Assembly (NCBI GenBank): GCA_902780175.1
Contig: CACZEU010000014.1
Coordinates: 1-33,834 of the forward strand
Source of the DNA: an uncultured Bacteroidia bacterium
GTDB lineage: Bacteria > Bacteroidota > Bacteroidia > Bacteroidales > UBA932
Reading direction: 5' to 3'
Length of the DNA: 33,834 nt
Positions 8,018 through 16,266 of this stretch are shown piece by piece (the first letter of the stretch is position 1; every line of letters starts with the position of its first letter). The position numbers were made by a program, and so were the translations under genes. The notes beneath the pieces are model-generated. The model was not told the DNA's origin and searched no databases. It saw only the letters and a program-made list of their open reading frames with translations.

Positions 8018-9250
8018 ATGGAATACGAACAGATACTTATAAGGATCTCCGGAAAGGACCGCTCCGGCCTTACCGCAGACATAATGGGCATCCTCGCCCG
8101 ATACGACGCCCAGGTCCTCGACATCGGCCAGGCAGACATCCACAGTTCTCTCACGATGGGCATCCTCATCCGCATCGACGCCTCTTCTTCCGGCTCCGTG
8201 ATGAAGGAACTGCTCTTCAAGGCCACCGAACTCGGCGTCACCATCGGCTTCGCCCCCGTAAGTGACGACGAATATGAGGAATGGGTGGGCCGTCAGGGCA
8301 AGAACCGCTACATTCTCACCATCCTCGGCCGCAGCATCGGCGCCACCCAGATCGAGGCCGCCGCCAAGGTCGTGGCCGAACATGGGCTCAACATAGACAA
8401 CATCCGCCGTCTCACAGGCCGTATGAGCCTGCGCAATCCCGTCCAGAACGTCCGCTCCTGCGTGGAATTCTCCGTCCGAGGCAACCTTACCGACCGCGGC
8501 GTCCTGCAGTCCCAGCTTATGCGCCTTTCGCCCGAAATGGGCTTCGATTTCTCCTTCCAGCGTGACGACATGTACCGCAGGATGAGGCGCCTGATTTGCT
8601 TCGATATGGACTCCACCCTCATCCAGGCGGAATGCATCGACGAACTCGCCGCCCGCCACGGAGTGGGGGAGCAGGTGGCCGCCATCACTGCCGCCGCCAT
8701 GCGCGGGGAGATAGATTTCAAGGAGAGTTTCACCCGCCGTGTCGCCCTTCTCAAGGGACTCGATATCAGCGTGATGCAGGACATAGCGGAGAACCTTCCC
8801 ATAACCGAGGGCGTAGAGCGCCTGATGTCCGTCCTCAAGACCTGCGGCTACAAGATAGCCATACTTTCCGGCGGATTTACCTTCTTCGGCGAGTACCTCC
8901 AGAAGCGTTTCGGCATCGATTACGTCTATGCCAACGAACTCGAGGTAGGCGAGGACGGCCGCCTCACAGGGCGTTACGTCGGCGATGTGGTCGACGGCCA
9001 GCGCAAGGCCGACCTCCTCCGCCTCATCGCCCAGATGGAAAAGGTCAACCTTGCCCAGACCATCGCCGTCGGCGACGGCGCCAACGACCTTCCGATGCTC
9101 TCCACCGCCGGTCTCGGCATCGCCTTCCACGCCAAGCCCCGCGTCGTAGCAAATGCAAAACAATCCATCAACACCATAGGCATTGATGGAGTGCTTTATT
9201 TCCTCGGCTTCAAGGACACCTACCTCGGAGAACTCGGTAAGCTGAATTAG
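8018..9250 (+). CDS. serB: Phosphoserine phosphatase SerB with N-terminal ACT domains
   Basis: The 410-residue enzyme catalyses the last step of serine synthesis, hydrolysing O-phosphoserine. Residues 1-180 or so hold two ACT-like regions (IRISGKDRSGLTADIMGIL and YILTILGRSIGATQIEAAAK), probably sensing amino acids. The HAD phosphatase domain starts at RLICFDMDST, with nucleophile Asp196 and Asp198. It continues with SGGFTFF (motif II) and GDGANDLPML (352-361, motif IV). An open frame extends 13 codons upstream to 7979, but those codons overlap the promoter element and the family starts at MEYEQIL, so ATG 8018 is chosen. It is convergent with the kinase gene at 9273. Confidence 0.95.
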   Translation: MEYEQILIRISGKDRSGLTADIMGILARYDAQVLDIGQADIHSSLTMGILIRIDASSSGSVMKELLFKATELGVTIGFAPVSDDEYEEWVGRQGKNRYILTILGRSIGATQIEAAAKVVAEHGLNIDNIRRLTGRMSLRNPVQNVRSCVEFSVRGNLTDRGVLQSQLMRLSPEMGFDFSFQRDDMYRRMRRLICFDMDSTLIQAECIDELAARHGVGEQVAAITAAAMRGEIDFKESFTRRVALLKGLDISVMQDIAENLPITEGVERLMSVLKTCGYKIAILSGGFTFFGEYLQKRFGIDYVYANELEVGEDGRLTGRYVGDVVDGQRKADLLRLIAQMEKVNLAQTIAVGDGANDLPMLSTAGLGIAFHAKPRVVANAKQSINTIGIDGVLYFLGFKDTYLGELGKLN

Positions 9251-9272
9251 GCCGGAAGACGGGCAGTTACAG

Positions 9273-10343
9273 TTACTTTAAAGACTCGATAAAAGCCTTC
9301 ATCTGAGGCACCTTGGCCATGGCGGCGTGGAACAGTGCCACCTGGTTGCGGGTACGGACGAGGTTGTGGTCGGGATACTTGATCTTGTAGTAAGTGTCAC
9401 CGTTGATGTAGTCGGCGAAGAAACGGACGGCCTGCATATAAGGGAACAGGCAGGCGGCGTACGGCAGGTTCTCTATCTCCACGGGAGTGAGGAAACTCTT
9501 GGCCGACTCCAGGTATCCGCGGGTGAACGCCTCGAAGATATCCATCCTGAAGTCCACCTCGGCTGAAGATGGATCATCCTCACGCCTGGTGTTGGCCGCG
9601 GTACGCAGGAAATCGCCGAAATCGGAGAATACGAACGACGGCATAAGCGTATCCAGGTCGATGACGCACAGGATGTTGCCGTCCTTGTCGAACATCATGT
9701 TGTTGACCTTGGTGTCGCAGTGGCAGATGCGCTTGGGAAGGATGCCCTCGCGGTACATGCGCTCAGCCTTGCACATCTCCTCCTCGTAAGGCAGCAGGTC
9801 GGCCAGGATGGCCTTGACCTCCGGTTCTGCCATACGTCCGGCGGCGTCGGCCTCTACGGCCTCGTGCAGCTGGCGTGCGCGCAGTTCCATATTGTGGAAA
9901 TCGGGAATGGTCTCGCCGAGTTTGTCGGGGATGTCGGACAGCATGGCCTCGAATGCACCGAAGGCCTTGCCGGCGAAGTACGAATACTTGGGATCCACCG
10001 TCTCGTAGGTGTAGGCGTCCTTGATGAACACCGATACCCTCCAATACTCCTTGCCGTCGGTCCAATAGCTCTTTCCGGTCTCCTTGCAGGGGAGGAAAGT
10101 GAGGACCTTGCGGTCGATGTCGGGGTCGCCCGCGAGCTTGCGGCGGATGTGCGCGGTGGCGCAGTCGATGTTGTGCTGCAGGAGCTCGACGTCGCGGAAG
10201 ATAGCATTGTTGATCTTCTGGAGGACGTAATTGTCGGGGCCGTCTGTCTTGACGAGCAGGGTGTCGTTGATGAGTCCGTTGCCGAGGGGCTTGATTTCCA
10301 GGACGTTGCCCTTGATGGCGAAGTGTTTTACGATGTCGTTCAT
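9273..10343 (-). CDS. NahK-like sugar kinase (aminoglycoside phosphotransferase fold)
   Basis: The 356-residue protein has the phosphotransferase fold with catalytic loop ICHCDTKVNN (H-x-D-x-K-x-x-N) and metal-binding VIDLDT; the glycine-rich start is KPLGNGLINDT. Close relatives in Bacteroidetes are often annotated 'mucin desulfatase' or phosphotransferase, but the fold and length match N-acetylhexosamine 1-kinase (NahK), which phosphorylates GalNAc or GlcNAc at C1. It is the last gene of unit B, 34 bases after the EamA transporter gene, and has its own promoter inside the 3' end of that gene. Phosphorylation of an imported amino sugar is the best guess from context. Confidence 0.7.
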   Translation of the reverse strand: MNDIVKHFAIKGNVLEIKPLGNGLINDTLLVKTDGPDNYVLQKINNAIFRDVELLQHNIDCATAHIRRKLAGDPDIDRKVLTFLPCKETGKSYWTDGKEYWRVSVFIKDAYTYETVDPKYSYFAGKAFGAFEAMLSDIPDKLGETIPDFHNMELRARQLHEAVEADAAGRMAEPEVKAILADLLPYEEEMCKAERMYREGILPKRICHCDTKVNNMMFDKDGNILCVIDLDTLMPSFVFSDFGDFLRTAANTRREDDPSSAEVDFRMDIFEAFTRGYLESAKSFLTPVEIENLPYAACLFPYMQAVRFFADYINGDTYYKIKYPDHNLVRTRNQVALFHAAMAKVPQMKAFIESLK

Positions 10344-10369
10344 TATGCGGTTGATGATTTGTACGGATA

Positions 10370-10399
10370 CAAAGATACTATTCTTTGCTTAATAGCAAA
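10370..10399 (-). promoter_or_regulatory. Promoter for the NahK-like gene inside the end of the EamA gene
   Basis: On the minus strand: TTTG (10399-10396), 18-base spacer, TATCTTTG (10377-10370). It lies 26 bases before ATG 10343; the -33 half is inside the EamA coding end, so the kinase can be made without the rest of unit B. Confidence 0.6.
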
Positions 10400-11244
10400 A
10401 CGCAGCTGATGGCGGAAACGATGCCGATGATCTGCGCGATGGAAGGGAAGTGGGCGTAAAGCACCAGCGAAATGATGCAGCTGATGACCGGAGCGCAGGC
10501 GTCTGCCAGCGGAGCGATCACCATTGCCTTGCCGTAGCGGTTGGCGTACACCAGCGTATATGCACCTATTGCGTTGAGTATCTGCACGCAGAAGGTGAAA
10601 TACGGGCCGTTCCATCCCATATTGATGCTCTGGTTGAAATCCGTCATCGCAAGGGCGACGGGAATGAGCACCACGCCCGAGATTGCCATGTAGATGAAGA
10701 CGCTCTCGGCGTCGGGGGCGTAATTGTTGGCGAGCTTCATGATCAGCGCCTGGATGCCCCAGAACACGAATACGACAGCCGCGAACAGTATCCACAGCCA
10801 GCTGGTGACGGCCTCGTCGCTCTTGCCGGAAAGCGAGAAGCACACGATGGCCACGAAAGCCAGCGCGATTCCTATCGCACCGAACTTGCTGACGCGCTCC
10901 TTGAGGAAGATGGCGGAAAGTATGACGGTGATGATGGGGGCCACCGAAATCATCGGGATGACGAGATAGCCCGGTCCGAACCTGAGCGCCTGGAACAGCG
11001 CAAGCTGTCCGCCGGCTCCAAGAAGGCCGACGCCCATGCCCAGCAGTATGCTCTTGGGGCGGACGTCGAGTTTCCACTTGATGTTGGCGAGAGCAAACAG
11101 CGCGCAGGGTATCATGCTTATAGCCCAGACCACGTAGGTGAGGGTAGCCGGGAAGTCCGGCTGATCCGAAAAGGCCCCCCATACGCCCCAGGTGACCATC
11201 GTCACCAGGGCGTACAGGAGCCAATTGTGTTTCTTCTGGGTCAT
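10378..11244 (-). CDS. EamA/DMT-family transporter
   Basis: The 288-residue protein has ten hydrophobic helices in two five-helix EamA repeats. The start LLYALVTMVTWGVWGAF is the typical first helix, and the junction VAPIITVILSAIFLKERVSKFG carries the family Glu-Arg at the end of helix 4. Members export or import small metabolites, sugars or nucleotide sugars; the substrate cannot be read here. It lies 4 bases after the stop of the fimbrillin lipoprotein gene, so it belongs to unit B, and it precedes the NahK-like kinase. Together these could move and phosphorylate a sugar. Confidence 0.85.
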   Translation of the reverse strand: MTQKKHNWLLYALVTMVTWGVWGAFSDQPDFPATLTYVVWAISMIPCALFALANIKWKLDVRPKSILLGMGVGLLGAGGQLALFQALRFGPGYLVIPMISVAPIITVILSAIFLKERVSKFGAIGIALAFVAIVCFSLSGKSDEAVTSWLWILFAAVVFVFWGIQALIMKLANNYAPDAESVFIYMAISGVVLIPVALAMTDFNQSINMGWNGPYFTFCVQILNAIGAYTLVYANRYGKAMVIAPLADACAPVISCIISLVLYAHFPSIAQIIGIVSAISCVLLLSKE

Positions 11245-11248
11245 CGCT

Positions 11249-12637
11249 TTAAGGCAGATTGACGGCTATGGAACCACTGGACGGGGCATACATATAAACT
11301 TCCCAGTCATTTGTAGCCAGACTGCTCCAATCCGAGTTTACGCCGATCTTGGGGAATACGCACAAACGCAGATTAACTGCTCCGACTTCGCCAAGAGGGG
11401 AAAGTTTCTTGTCTTTGGCTGCGGCTGCAGCTCGGTCAATCTTCCATTCATAGTACATGACATCCTTATGCTCGGTGACATTGGAGCCGACGACATAGCT
11501 GGAGTTGTCATTAGACTGAGGCTGGCCCTGCTTTGCGAGGAAGCCGTAAGCTACGCTCTGTTCGTTTACGTAGAAGTTTACGGAGTTCTCCCTATAGTTG
11601 TCTGCATTGAACTCGAGTGCTGCCTTCTGGATTGCGGCCAGCATGTACAGATATGTATTATCGGCAACGAAGCTGATTTTGTTGAATCCTGTCATTCCGG
11701 CATCGGAGGCTACATTGCTGGCGTCCCAATCTACACCGAAGGCGGACTCATAACTCCAGGGGGTGATGACGGCACCGCTGACGGATATGACGATGGGCTG
11801 GACATGACCCTTATCCGCGATACCTTTGGCTGTGCTGGCAGTTTTCGTGAAAATAACGTCATCGTTTTCAGCATTATACAGAGTAATGACCGGCTGGAAA
11901 CACTCTGCGTAGTAGCGTACGGGGACATAGAACTCGACAGTTCCTTTGCTTACTTCCCTGATGTATGTGAGGGTTTTGTTTACTCCGTCGGCCCAGGCCT
12001 GGTCGAGATAGGTGCCTCCCTGATTCCTGAGTTTGACGTCACCGGACAGGCGGTATGTCGTCTGGTTCTGGACTACAAACTTTGCCGTTGAGATGGAATT
12101 GTCGATATCGGTGAAAGTGAATTTGTATGCTGCACCGAGGTGCTTGAATTCAAACGTGCTGCCGTCGCCTTGGGCATACATTGGAATATTTGCCGAGAAC
12201 GGAGCGGTTGTGTAGTCTGTGACAGCAGGGATGTTAAAAGATATCGGGTATTTTTCTCCATCGGATTCAGTAAATCTGACTTTGTGGTCTCCAGCAGGGT
12301 AGAGTGCCCACTGTGTGCCGTCGGTGGAGGCTCCGATCTCGTAACCGGCATCGATTGCGCCGCTGAAGGTTGCAGATGCACCGGCTCCGGAAGTGTTGGA
12401 GAGAGTGAAGAACTTGTTGTCGTCTCCCTTGTGGAACAGGACGGAAATCTGGTCGGAGGCGCCCCAGGAGAAAGTTCCGGAGGCATCGTAATCAGACTTG
12501 GTCACCTCCGGTACGGAAGCGCTGAGGGTGTAGATGTAGCTGCCATCGAGAGCAGGCTCTTCGATGTTTTCTTTGGGTTGGCAAGCTGCCACAGCCGCTG
12601 CGGCCATGAGCAGGAAAGGAATAAAATACTTTTTCAT
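11249..12637 (-). CDS. Fimbrillin-like lipoprotein with C-terminal CBM9/DOMON-like region
   Basis: The 462-residue protein has a lipoprotein signal with Cys19 (AVAACQPKE). Residues 30-275 or so form a fimbrillin/Mfa-like domain: TKSDYDASGTFSWGASDQIS, then LFHKGDDNKFF and GTQWALYPAGDHK. This block is strongly similar to the N-terminus of the 725-residue protein upstream. After VISVSGAVITPW the last 180 residues or so change character (DNTYLYMLAAIQ, VNFYVNEQ, MYYEWKIDRAAA, LRLCVF), resembling CBM9/DOMON-like glycan-binding domains. It is probably a surface glycan-binding protein of the locus. A 47-residue ORF lies 11 bases upstream and the EamA gene 4 bases downstream. Confidence 0.75.
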   Translation of the reverse strand: MKKYFIPFLLMAAAAVAACQPKENIEEPALDGSYIYTLSASVPEVTKSDYDASGTFSWGASDQISVLFHKGDDNKFFTLSNTSGAGASATFSGAIDAGYEIGASTDGTQWALYPAGDHKVRFTESDGEKYPISFNIPAVTDYTTAPFSANIPMYAQGDGSTFEFKHLGAAYKFTFTDIDNSISTAKFVVQNQTTYRLSGDVKLRNQGGTYLDQAWADGVNKTLTYIREVSKGTVEFYVPVRYYAECFQPVITLYNAENDDVIFTKTASTAKGIADKGHVQPIVISVSGAVITPWSYESAFGVDWDASNVASDAGMTGFNKISFVADNTYLYMLAAIQKAALEFNADNYRENSVNFYVNEQSVAYGFLAKQGQPQSNDNSSYVVGSNVTEHKDVMYYEWKIDRAAAAAKDKKLSPLGEVGAVNLRLCVFPKIGVNSDWSSLATNDWEVYMYAPSSGSIAVNLP

Positions 12638-12648
12638 GGCTGCAGGGA

Positions 12649-12792
12649 TTAAGAGAAGAATGAATCAAAGTCGCTTTCGGTGTCGAAAGTGACATCTGCG
12701 CCGGTGGCGTCATAGACATCGGACGCTGCAAGGACATACTCGGAAACAAATGTCTCCCAGCAGGCTTGCGGATAAATGTACTTTTTCTTCAT
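12649..12792 (-). CDS. 47-residue protein, paralogue of the one at 14987
   Basis: ATG 12792 to TAA 12649 encodes 47 residues beginning MKKKYIYP and ending ESDFDSFFS. There is no signal peptide, membrane helix or known domain. It has the same length as the ORF at 14987-15130 and aligns with it without gaps: Tyr5, Pro8, Ala22, Ser24, Glu39, Asp41, Asp43, Ser44 and Phe46 are identical, with hydrophobic matches at 6, 20 and 21. It fits between the DUF4832 gene (10 bases) and the fimbrillin lipoprotein gene (11 bases). The conserved ends, equal length and equal genomic position argue for a real gene. Function unknown. Confidence 0.7.
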   Translation of the reverse strand: MKKKYIYPQACWETFVSEYVLAASDVYDATGADVTFDTESDFDSFFS

Positions 12793-12802
12793 GGATATAT
12801 GA

Positions 12803-14980
12803 TTATAAATTAAATGAATACAGGAGGTTGAGCCCGGTGGAGGAGTTCCATACGCCGGTGTTCGAGAGGCGGATGGCGAAACGCGGGTCTGCGGACAGCG
12901 TCTCCTCGGGGGCGGGTAAATACAGGTGGAGTTGCATGGAGCCGGAGACGCCGGCGGGCAGCATAACGGTCTTGTTCAGGGTAATCCGGCCGTCATCGGG
13001 CCCCCAGAAGCGCGGATCGGAATCGACCGGCCATTTGCCGAGCTGGGTGCCGGAGCTGTTGGTGAGGACCAGATATACGGGCCTGGGATTCATGGGGGCT
13101 GCGTAGCCCTTGTTGCGAAGGTGTATCGTTACCTGCATGTTGCTGCCGGCAGAAGCGGCGCCGAATGTGGCGTCTTCCAGGACCAGGCGGTAACCCAGGT
13201 CGCGTTTGATCTGATTCAGGCAGCCTTCCGTGCTCCAGCGGTTCAGTACGTCTTTGTGATATCCGTCGTGCAGGTAGGTCCAGTGGAATGTGGCGAGTTC
13301 CGACAGCGTGCCGGGGTTGCTGCCATAGGCCTGGCAGTGGCAGTAATCGGAAACGGCGCAGGTCTCGCCGCCCATTATGGTGTATCGGGAGTCTGCAGCC
13401 CATAACTGCCTGTCGGAACTGCCGGAATAGGTGCCGGAGTCGCTGCTGCTGGCGCCGAAGCAGTCGTTGTGGCCGCCGACCCGTGCCTGGAGAGTGCCAT
13501 TGTGGGCCGTGGCGGCGGTGAGTGCAGTACTGCCGACCAGCTTTTTCTTGAAATTGGGAGTGCGGACCTCGACCTGCCTGTCGGAGGGCATCGCGTCCAG
13601 AAGGGCGTCGAGGACCCTTCCGCGGGCGTTGTAATCGACCGGGTTCATGCCGAAGTTGTCGGTGTAGTACCATTCGCCCCAGGAGCCGATGAATCCGGCC
13701 TGGAGTACCAGTATGACGTCGCCGTACTGCTGCAGATACGGCTTGAGCTGCCCGATGTGGCGCATCACCCAGGTTTCGCTTGCGTCCCAGGGATGGTCGG
13801 ACTCCGCGTGCCCGTTGGAGTAAGCGAAACGCAGGACGCACTTGACTCCGCCGCTCCGCAGGGCCTTGAAATTGTTCTCTATGAGGGTGAGGAACGACTT
13901 CGAGATGTCCTTTTCCACGAAATCGGTGAGATAGTACTCAAGGAGCATCAGAGTGTAGCCCTTGGTGCGTAGGGCCTCAAGCTTTGAGGCTTTGATTGCG
14001 CTGTCGCCGGGCCTGCACTCAAGAGCATTGTACATGCCCCTTTCGGGGTTGCAGAAGAGGTCGGTGCTTTCAGTGTAACTGACGGTGCCGCCCTCCGAGC
14101 CCTGGCCCTGTTGGGAGGACACCGCAATGGGGCCGACGTCGTACATGAACAGGAAGCTCTTCTCTTCCGTCCCTATGACCTTGCCGGCGGACTTGGCGTA
14201 GAGTACCTCTCCGGTCGAGGCGTCCGTAAGCGTGAGCTGAGGCTGAAGCGCAATGCGCCAGGCGCGGGTGGCAACGTAGAAATCGGCGGTGCCGGAAACC
14301 ACGTTCTGCGTGAATGCAATGGCCTTTTCAGCATCTGTTGCGCCGGAGGAATAATCCAGGTAATTCTCGCCGGAACTGGCCGAACTGCCCTTGATGGGGA
14401 ATGTCCCGCTCAGCGCGTAGCTCTTGAGGTTTTTGATCTCCAGACGGACCTTTGCCGCGTCGATGCCGGTGAACCGGAAGCGGTAGTTGGTCCCGAGGTG
14501 CTGGAACCGGAAAACTCCGGAGCCGTCGCCCTTGGCGCTCATCGGCAGATTGGCGGAAAAATGGGCTCCGGATGCCGTGAAGTCCGTTTCCGAGGGGACT
14601 TCGAAGACGGGCATGTCTCCGTTGGCCCCTGGCGTATAGGAATGGTTGCCGGCGGGGAACAGCGCCCATTGCACCGAAGTGTTGGATGCTCCGACGGTAT
14701 AGCCAGTGTCGATGTTTCCGTAGAAAGTGGCGCTCTTGCCGCCTCCGTCCCGGGCGGTGAGGACGAAGAATCTGTTGTCGGTGCCTTTATGGAAGAGGAC
14801 CGAAATGCGGTCGCCGGCGCTCCAGCTGAACGAGCCGGAAGAACTGTAGTCGCTCTTGGTGCTCTCCGGGGCCTCGGCGGTCAGTTCATACTCGTAGGTC
14901 TCCGGTGCCAGCCCCGACTCGCAGGAGCAGAATGCTGCCGCTGCAATAAGGATTGCAATATGCAGAAGGTGCTTTTTCAT
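12803..14980 (-). CDS. Fimbrillin-like + DUF4874/DUF4832 lipoprotein
   Basis: The 725-residue protein has a signal ending in AAAFCSC (Cys20). Residues 30-285 or so are a fimbrillin/Mfa-like domain (TKSDYSSSGSFSWSAGDRIS, then LFHKGTDNRFF and QWALFPAGNH). From about 300 the protein becomes DUF4874 then DUF4832, starting at LFCNPERGMYNALE, with VLQAGFIGSWGEWYY, GGHNDCFGA and GGETCAVSDYCHC. The barrel-like second part is shared with the 552-residue product at 20658, which has another N-terminus. DUF4874/4832 resembles glycoside-hydrolase-type barrels, but no activity is established to my knowledge. It is flanked by the two 47-residue ORFs. Confidence 0.85.
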   Translation of the reverse strand: MKKHLLHIAILIAAAAFCSCESGLAPETYEYELTAEAPESTKSDYSSSGSFSWSAGDRISVLFHKGTDNRFFVLTARDGGGKSATFYGNIDTGYTVGASNTSVQWALFPAGNHSYTPGANGDMPVFEVPSETDFTASGAHFSANLPMSAKGDGSGVFRFQHLGTNYRFRFTGIDAAKVRLEIKNLKSYALSGTFPIKGSSASSGENYLDYSSGATDAEKAIAFTQNVVSGTADFYVATRAWRIALQPQLTLTDASTGEVLYAKSAGKVIGTEEKSFLFMYDVGPIAVSSQQGQGSEGGTVSYTESTDLFCNPERGMYNALECRPGDSAIKASKLEALRTKGYTLMLLEYYLTDFVEKDISKSFLTLIENNFKALRSGGVKCVLRFAYSNGHAESDHPWDASETWVMRHIGQLKPYLQQYGDVILVLQAGFIGSWGEWYYTDNFGMNPVDYNARGRVLDALLDAMPSDRQVEVRTPNFKKKLVGSTALTAATAHNGTLQARVGGHNDCFGASSSDSGTYSGSSDRQLWAADSRYTIMGGETCAVSDYCHCQAYGSNPGTLSELATFHWTYLHDGYHKDVLNRWSTEGCLNQIKRDLGYRLVLEDATFGAASAGSNMQVTIHLRNKGYAAPMNPRPVYLVLTNSSGTQLGKWPVDSDPRFWGPDDGRITLNKTVMLPAGVSGSMQLHLYLPAPEETLSADPRFAIRLSNTGVWNSSTGLNLLYSFNL

Positions 14981-14986
14981 GGCCGG

Positions 14987-15130
14987 CTAGAAGAACAGGG
15001 AGTCCGGATCGGTTTCGATTACCGTCAAATCCTGGCCGGAACCCTGGGCGGTGTCCCCGGATTCGGCAATGAGCTGCGCCGGAAGGTAAGCAAGCAGCTC
15101 GGAGGCAGGTTTGACGTATCTGGCCATCAT
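14987..15130 (-). CDS. 47-residue protein, paralogue of the one at 12649
   Basis: ATG 15130 to TAG 14987 encodes 47 residues starting MMARYVKP and ending ETDPDSLFF. The start overlaps the TGA of the alkaline phosphatase gene (ATGA, 15127-15130), and 6 bases follow before the 725-residue lipoprotein gene. It aligns without gaps to the ORF at 12649. The second ATG (15127) is possible, but the first keeps the equal length. No signal peptide or transmembrane helix is visible; the C-terminus is acidic and ends in two Phe. Function unknown. Confidence 0.7.
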   Translation of the reverse strand: MMARYVKPASELLAYLPAQLIAESGDTAQGSGQDLTVIETDPDSLFF

Positions 15131-16266
15131 TTGACGAAGGATGCGATGAGGCGCCCGAGGGCATCGTTTTCCATGATGCCGCCGAAGGCGTCGGAGCCCG
15201 GGCCCCAGGCGTAGAAGGGAACCGCGATGCCGTTGTGGGCCTCGCTGCCGAAGGCGACGCCGATTCGGCCTTCCTCGATGCTGCCGTCCTGCAGGGTGAG
15301 GCAGCCGGTGGCATGGTCGGCGGCGACGACGACAAGCGTGTGGCCGTCTTTCTCAGCCCACTGGAGGACGTCTCCGATGGTGCGGTCGAAGTCGAGAATC
15401 TCTTCCACGGCCTTGCCTATGTCGTTGCCATGCAGCCAGTCGTCGATGCAGGAACCCTCGAGCATCAAGCAGAAACCCTTGTCGCCGGAGGCCTGGCTGA
15501 GGAGCTCGAGCCCGCGGGCGACGCTGTGGCGGTACAGGTCGCCCCGTTCCTTTGCGACGGGGAGGTTGTCGGGGGCGAGGAGCGCCAGGACCGGCAGGCC
15601 GGCGGCCATCAGCGAGGTTTCGTCCAGGGCGACGTTGTAGCCCTTGGCCGCCATCTCGTCGATGATGTTGCGGCCGTCGGTGCGGTTGGTGGTGAACCAT
15701 TCGACACCGCCGCCGCTGATGTAATCTACGCCGCAGTCAAGATAGTCGGCGATGAGGTCTTCCTGATTGTAACGGTACTCGTTGTGGCAGCAGAAGTCGC
15801 AGGGGGTGGCGTCTGCAAGGTGGCAGGTTGTCACCACGCCGGTCTTCTTGCCGAGTTTCTGTGCCGTGACGAGGAAGGAATAAAGGTCGGAGCCGTCAGG
15901 AGCGGCGCCGACATGGTCGTATGCTGTCTTGGACCCGGAAGCCAGGGCAGTGCCGCCGGCACCTGAGTCGGTGATCAGCTTGTCCGTGCAATAAGTGCGG
16001 GAGAGGCCCACCGCAGAAAAATTGTCGATGTTGAGTTTGCCCTTGTTCACAACCCAGGCGCAGCTTGTCTGCTCCAGGCCCATGCCGTCGCCGATCATGA
16101 GGATGACGTTGCGCACCTCGTTGCCTGCGGGAGGCGGCGTGACGCTTACAATGTCGTATGTGTTGTCAGTGGCGTAGTACTGCAACTGGGGCTCCTGCTG
16201 CTGTTTGCAGGAGATGACGGCTGCAGCGGCAAGCGCGGAAGACAGGATCAGGGTGCGTATTTTCAT
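15127..16266 (-). CDS. Alkaline phosphatase (PhoA family) lipoprotein
   Basis: The 379-residue lipoprotein (lipobox VISC, Cys20) has the alkaline phosphatase fold. Metal ligand Asp60 is in NVILMIGDGMG, nucleophile Ser101 in ITDSGAGGTALASG, and later metal ligands appear in MLEGSCIDDWLHGND, VVAADHATG and AHNGIAVPFYAWG. It hydrolyses phosphate monoesters in the periplasm or at the surface. An upstream extension of the open frame (60 codons, Arg-rich) overlaps the preceding gene and is not credible. ATG 16266 overlaps the stop of the DUF5106-like gene (ATGA). Its place in a glycan locus suggests it removes phosphate from the glycan or its fragments. Confidence 0.93.
   Translation of the reverse strand: MKIRTLILSSALAAAAVISCKQQQEPQLQYYATDNTYDIVSVTPPPAGNEVRNVILMIGDGMGLEQTSCAWVVNKGKLNIDNFSAVGLSRTYCTDKLITDSGAGGTALASGSKTAYDHVGAAPDGSDLYSFLVTAQKLGKKTGVVTTCHLADATPCDFCCHNEYRYNQEDLIADYLDCGVDYISGGGVEWFTTNRTDGRNIIDEMAAKGYNVALDETSLMAAGLPVLALLAPDNLPVAKERGDLYRHSVARGLELLSQASGDKGFCLMLEGSCIDDWLHGNDIGKAVEEILDFDRTIGDVLQWAEKDGHTLVVVAADHATGCLTLQDGSIEEGRIGVAFGSEAHNGIAVPFYAWGPGSDAFGGIMENDALGRLIASFVK

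Noticed and set aside
9273-10343. Annotation as a mucin desulfatase.
   Set aside because: The H-x-D-x-K-x-x-N and DLD motifs show a phosphotransferase fold; no sulfatase Cys/Ser-x-Pro-x-Arg motif is present.
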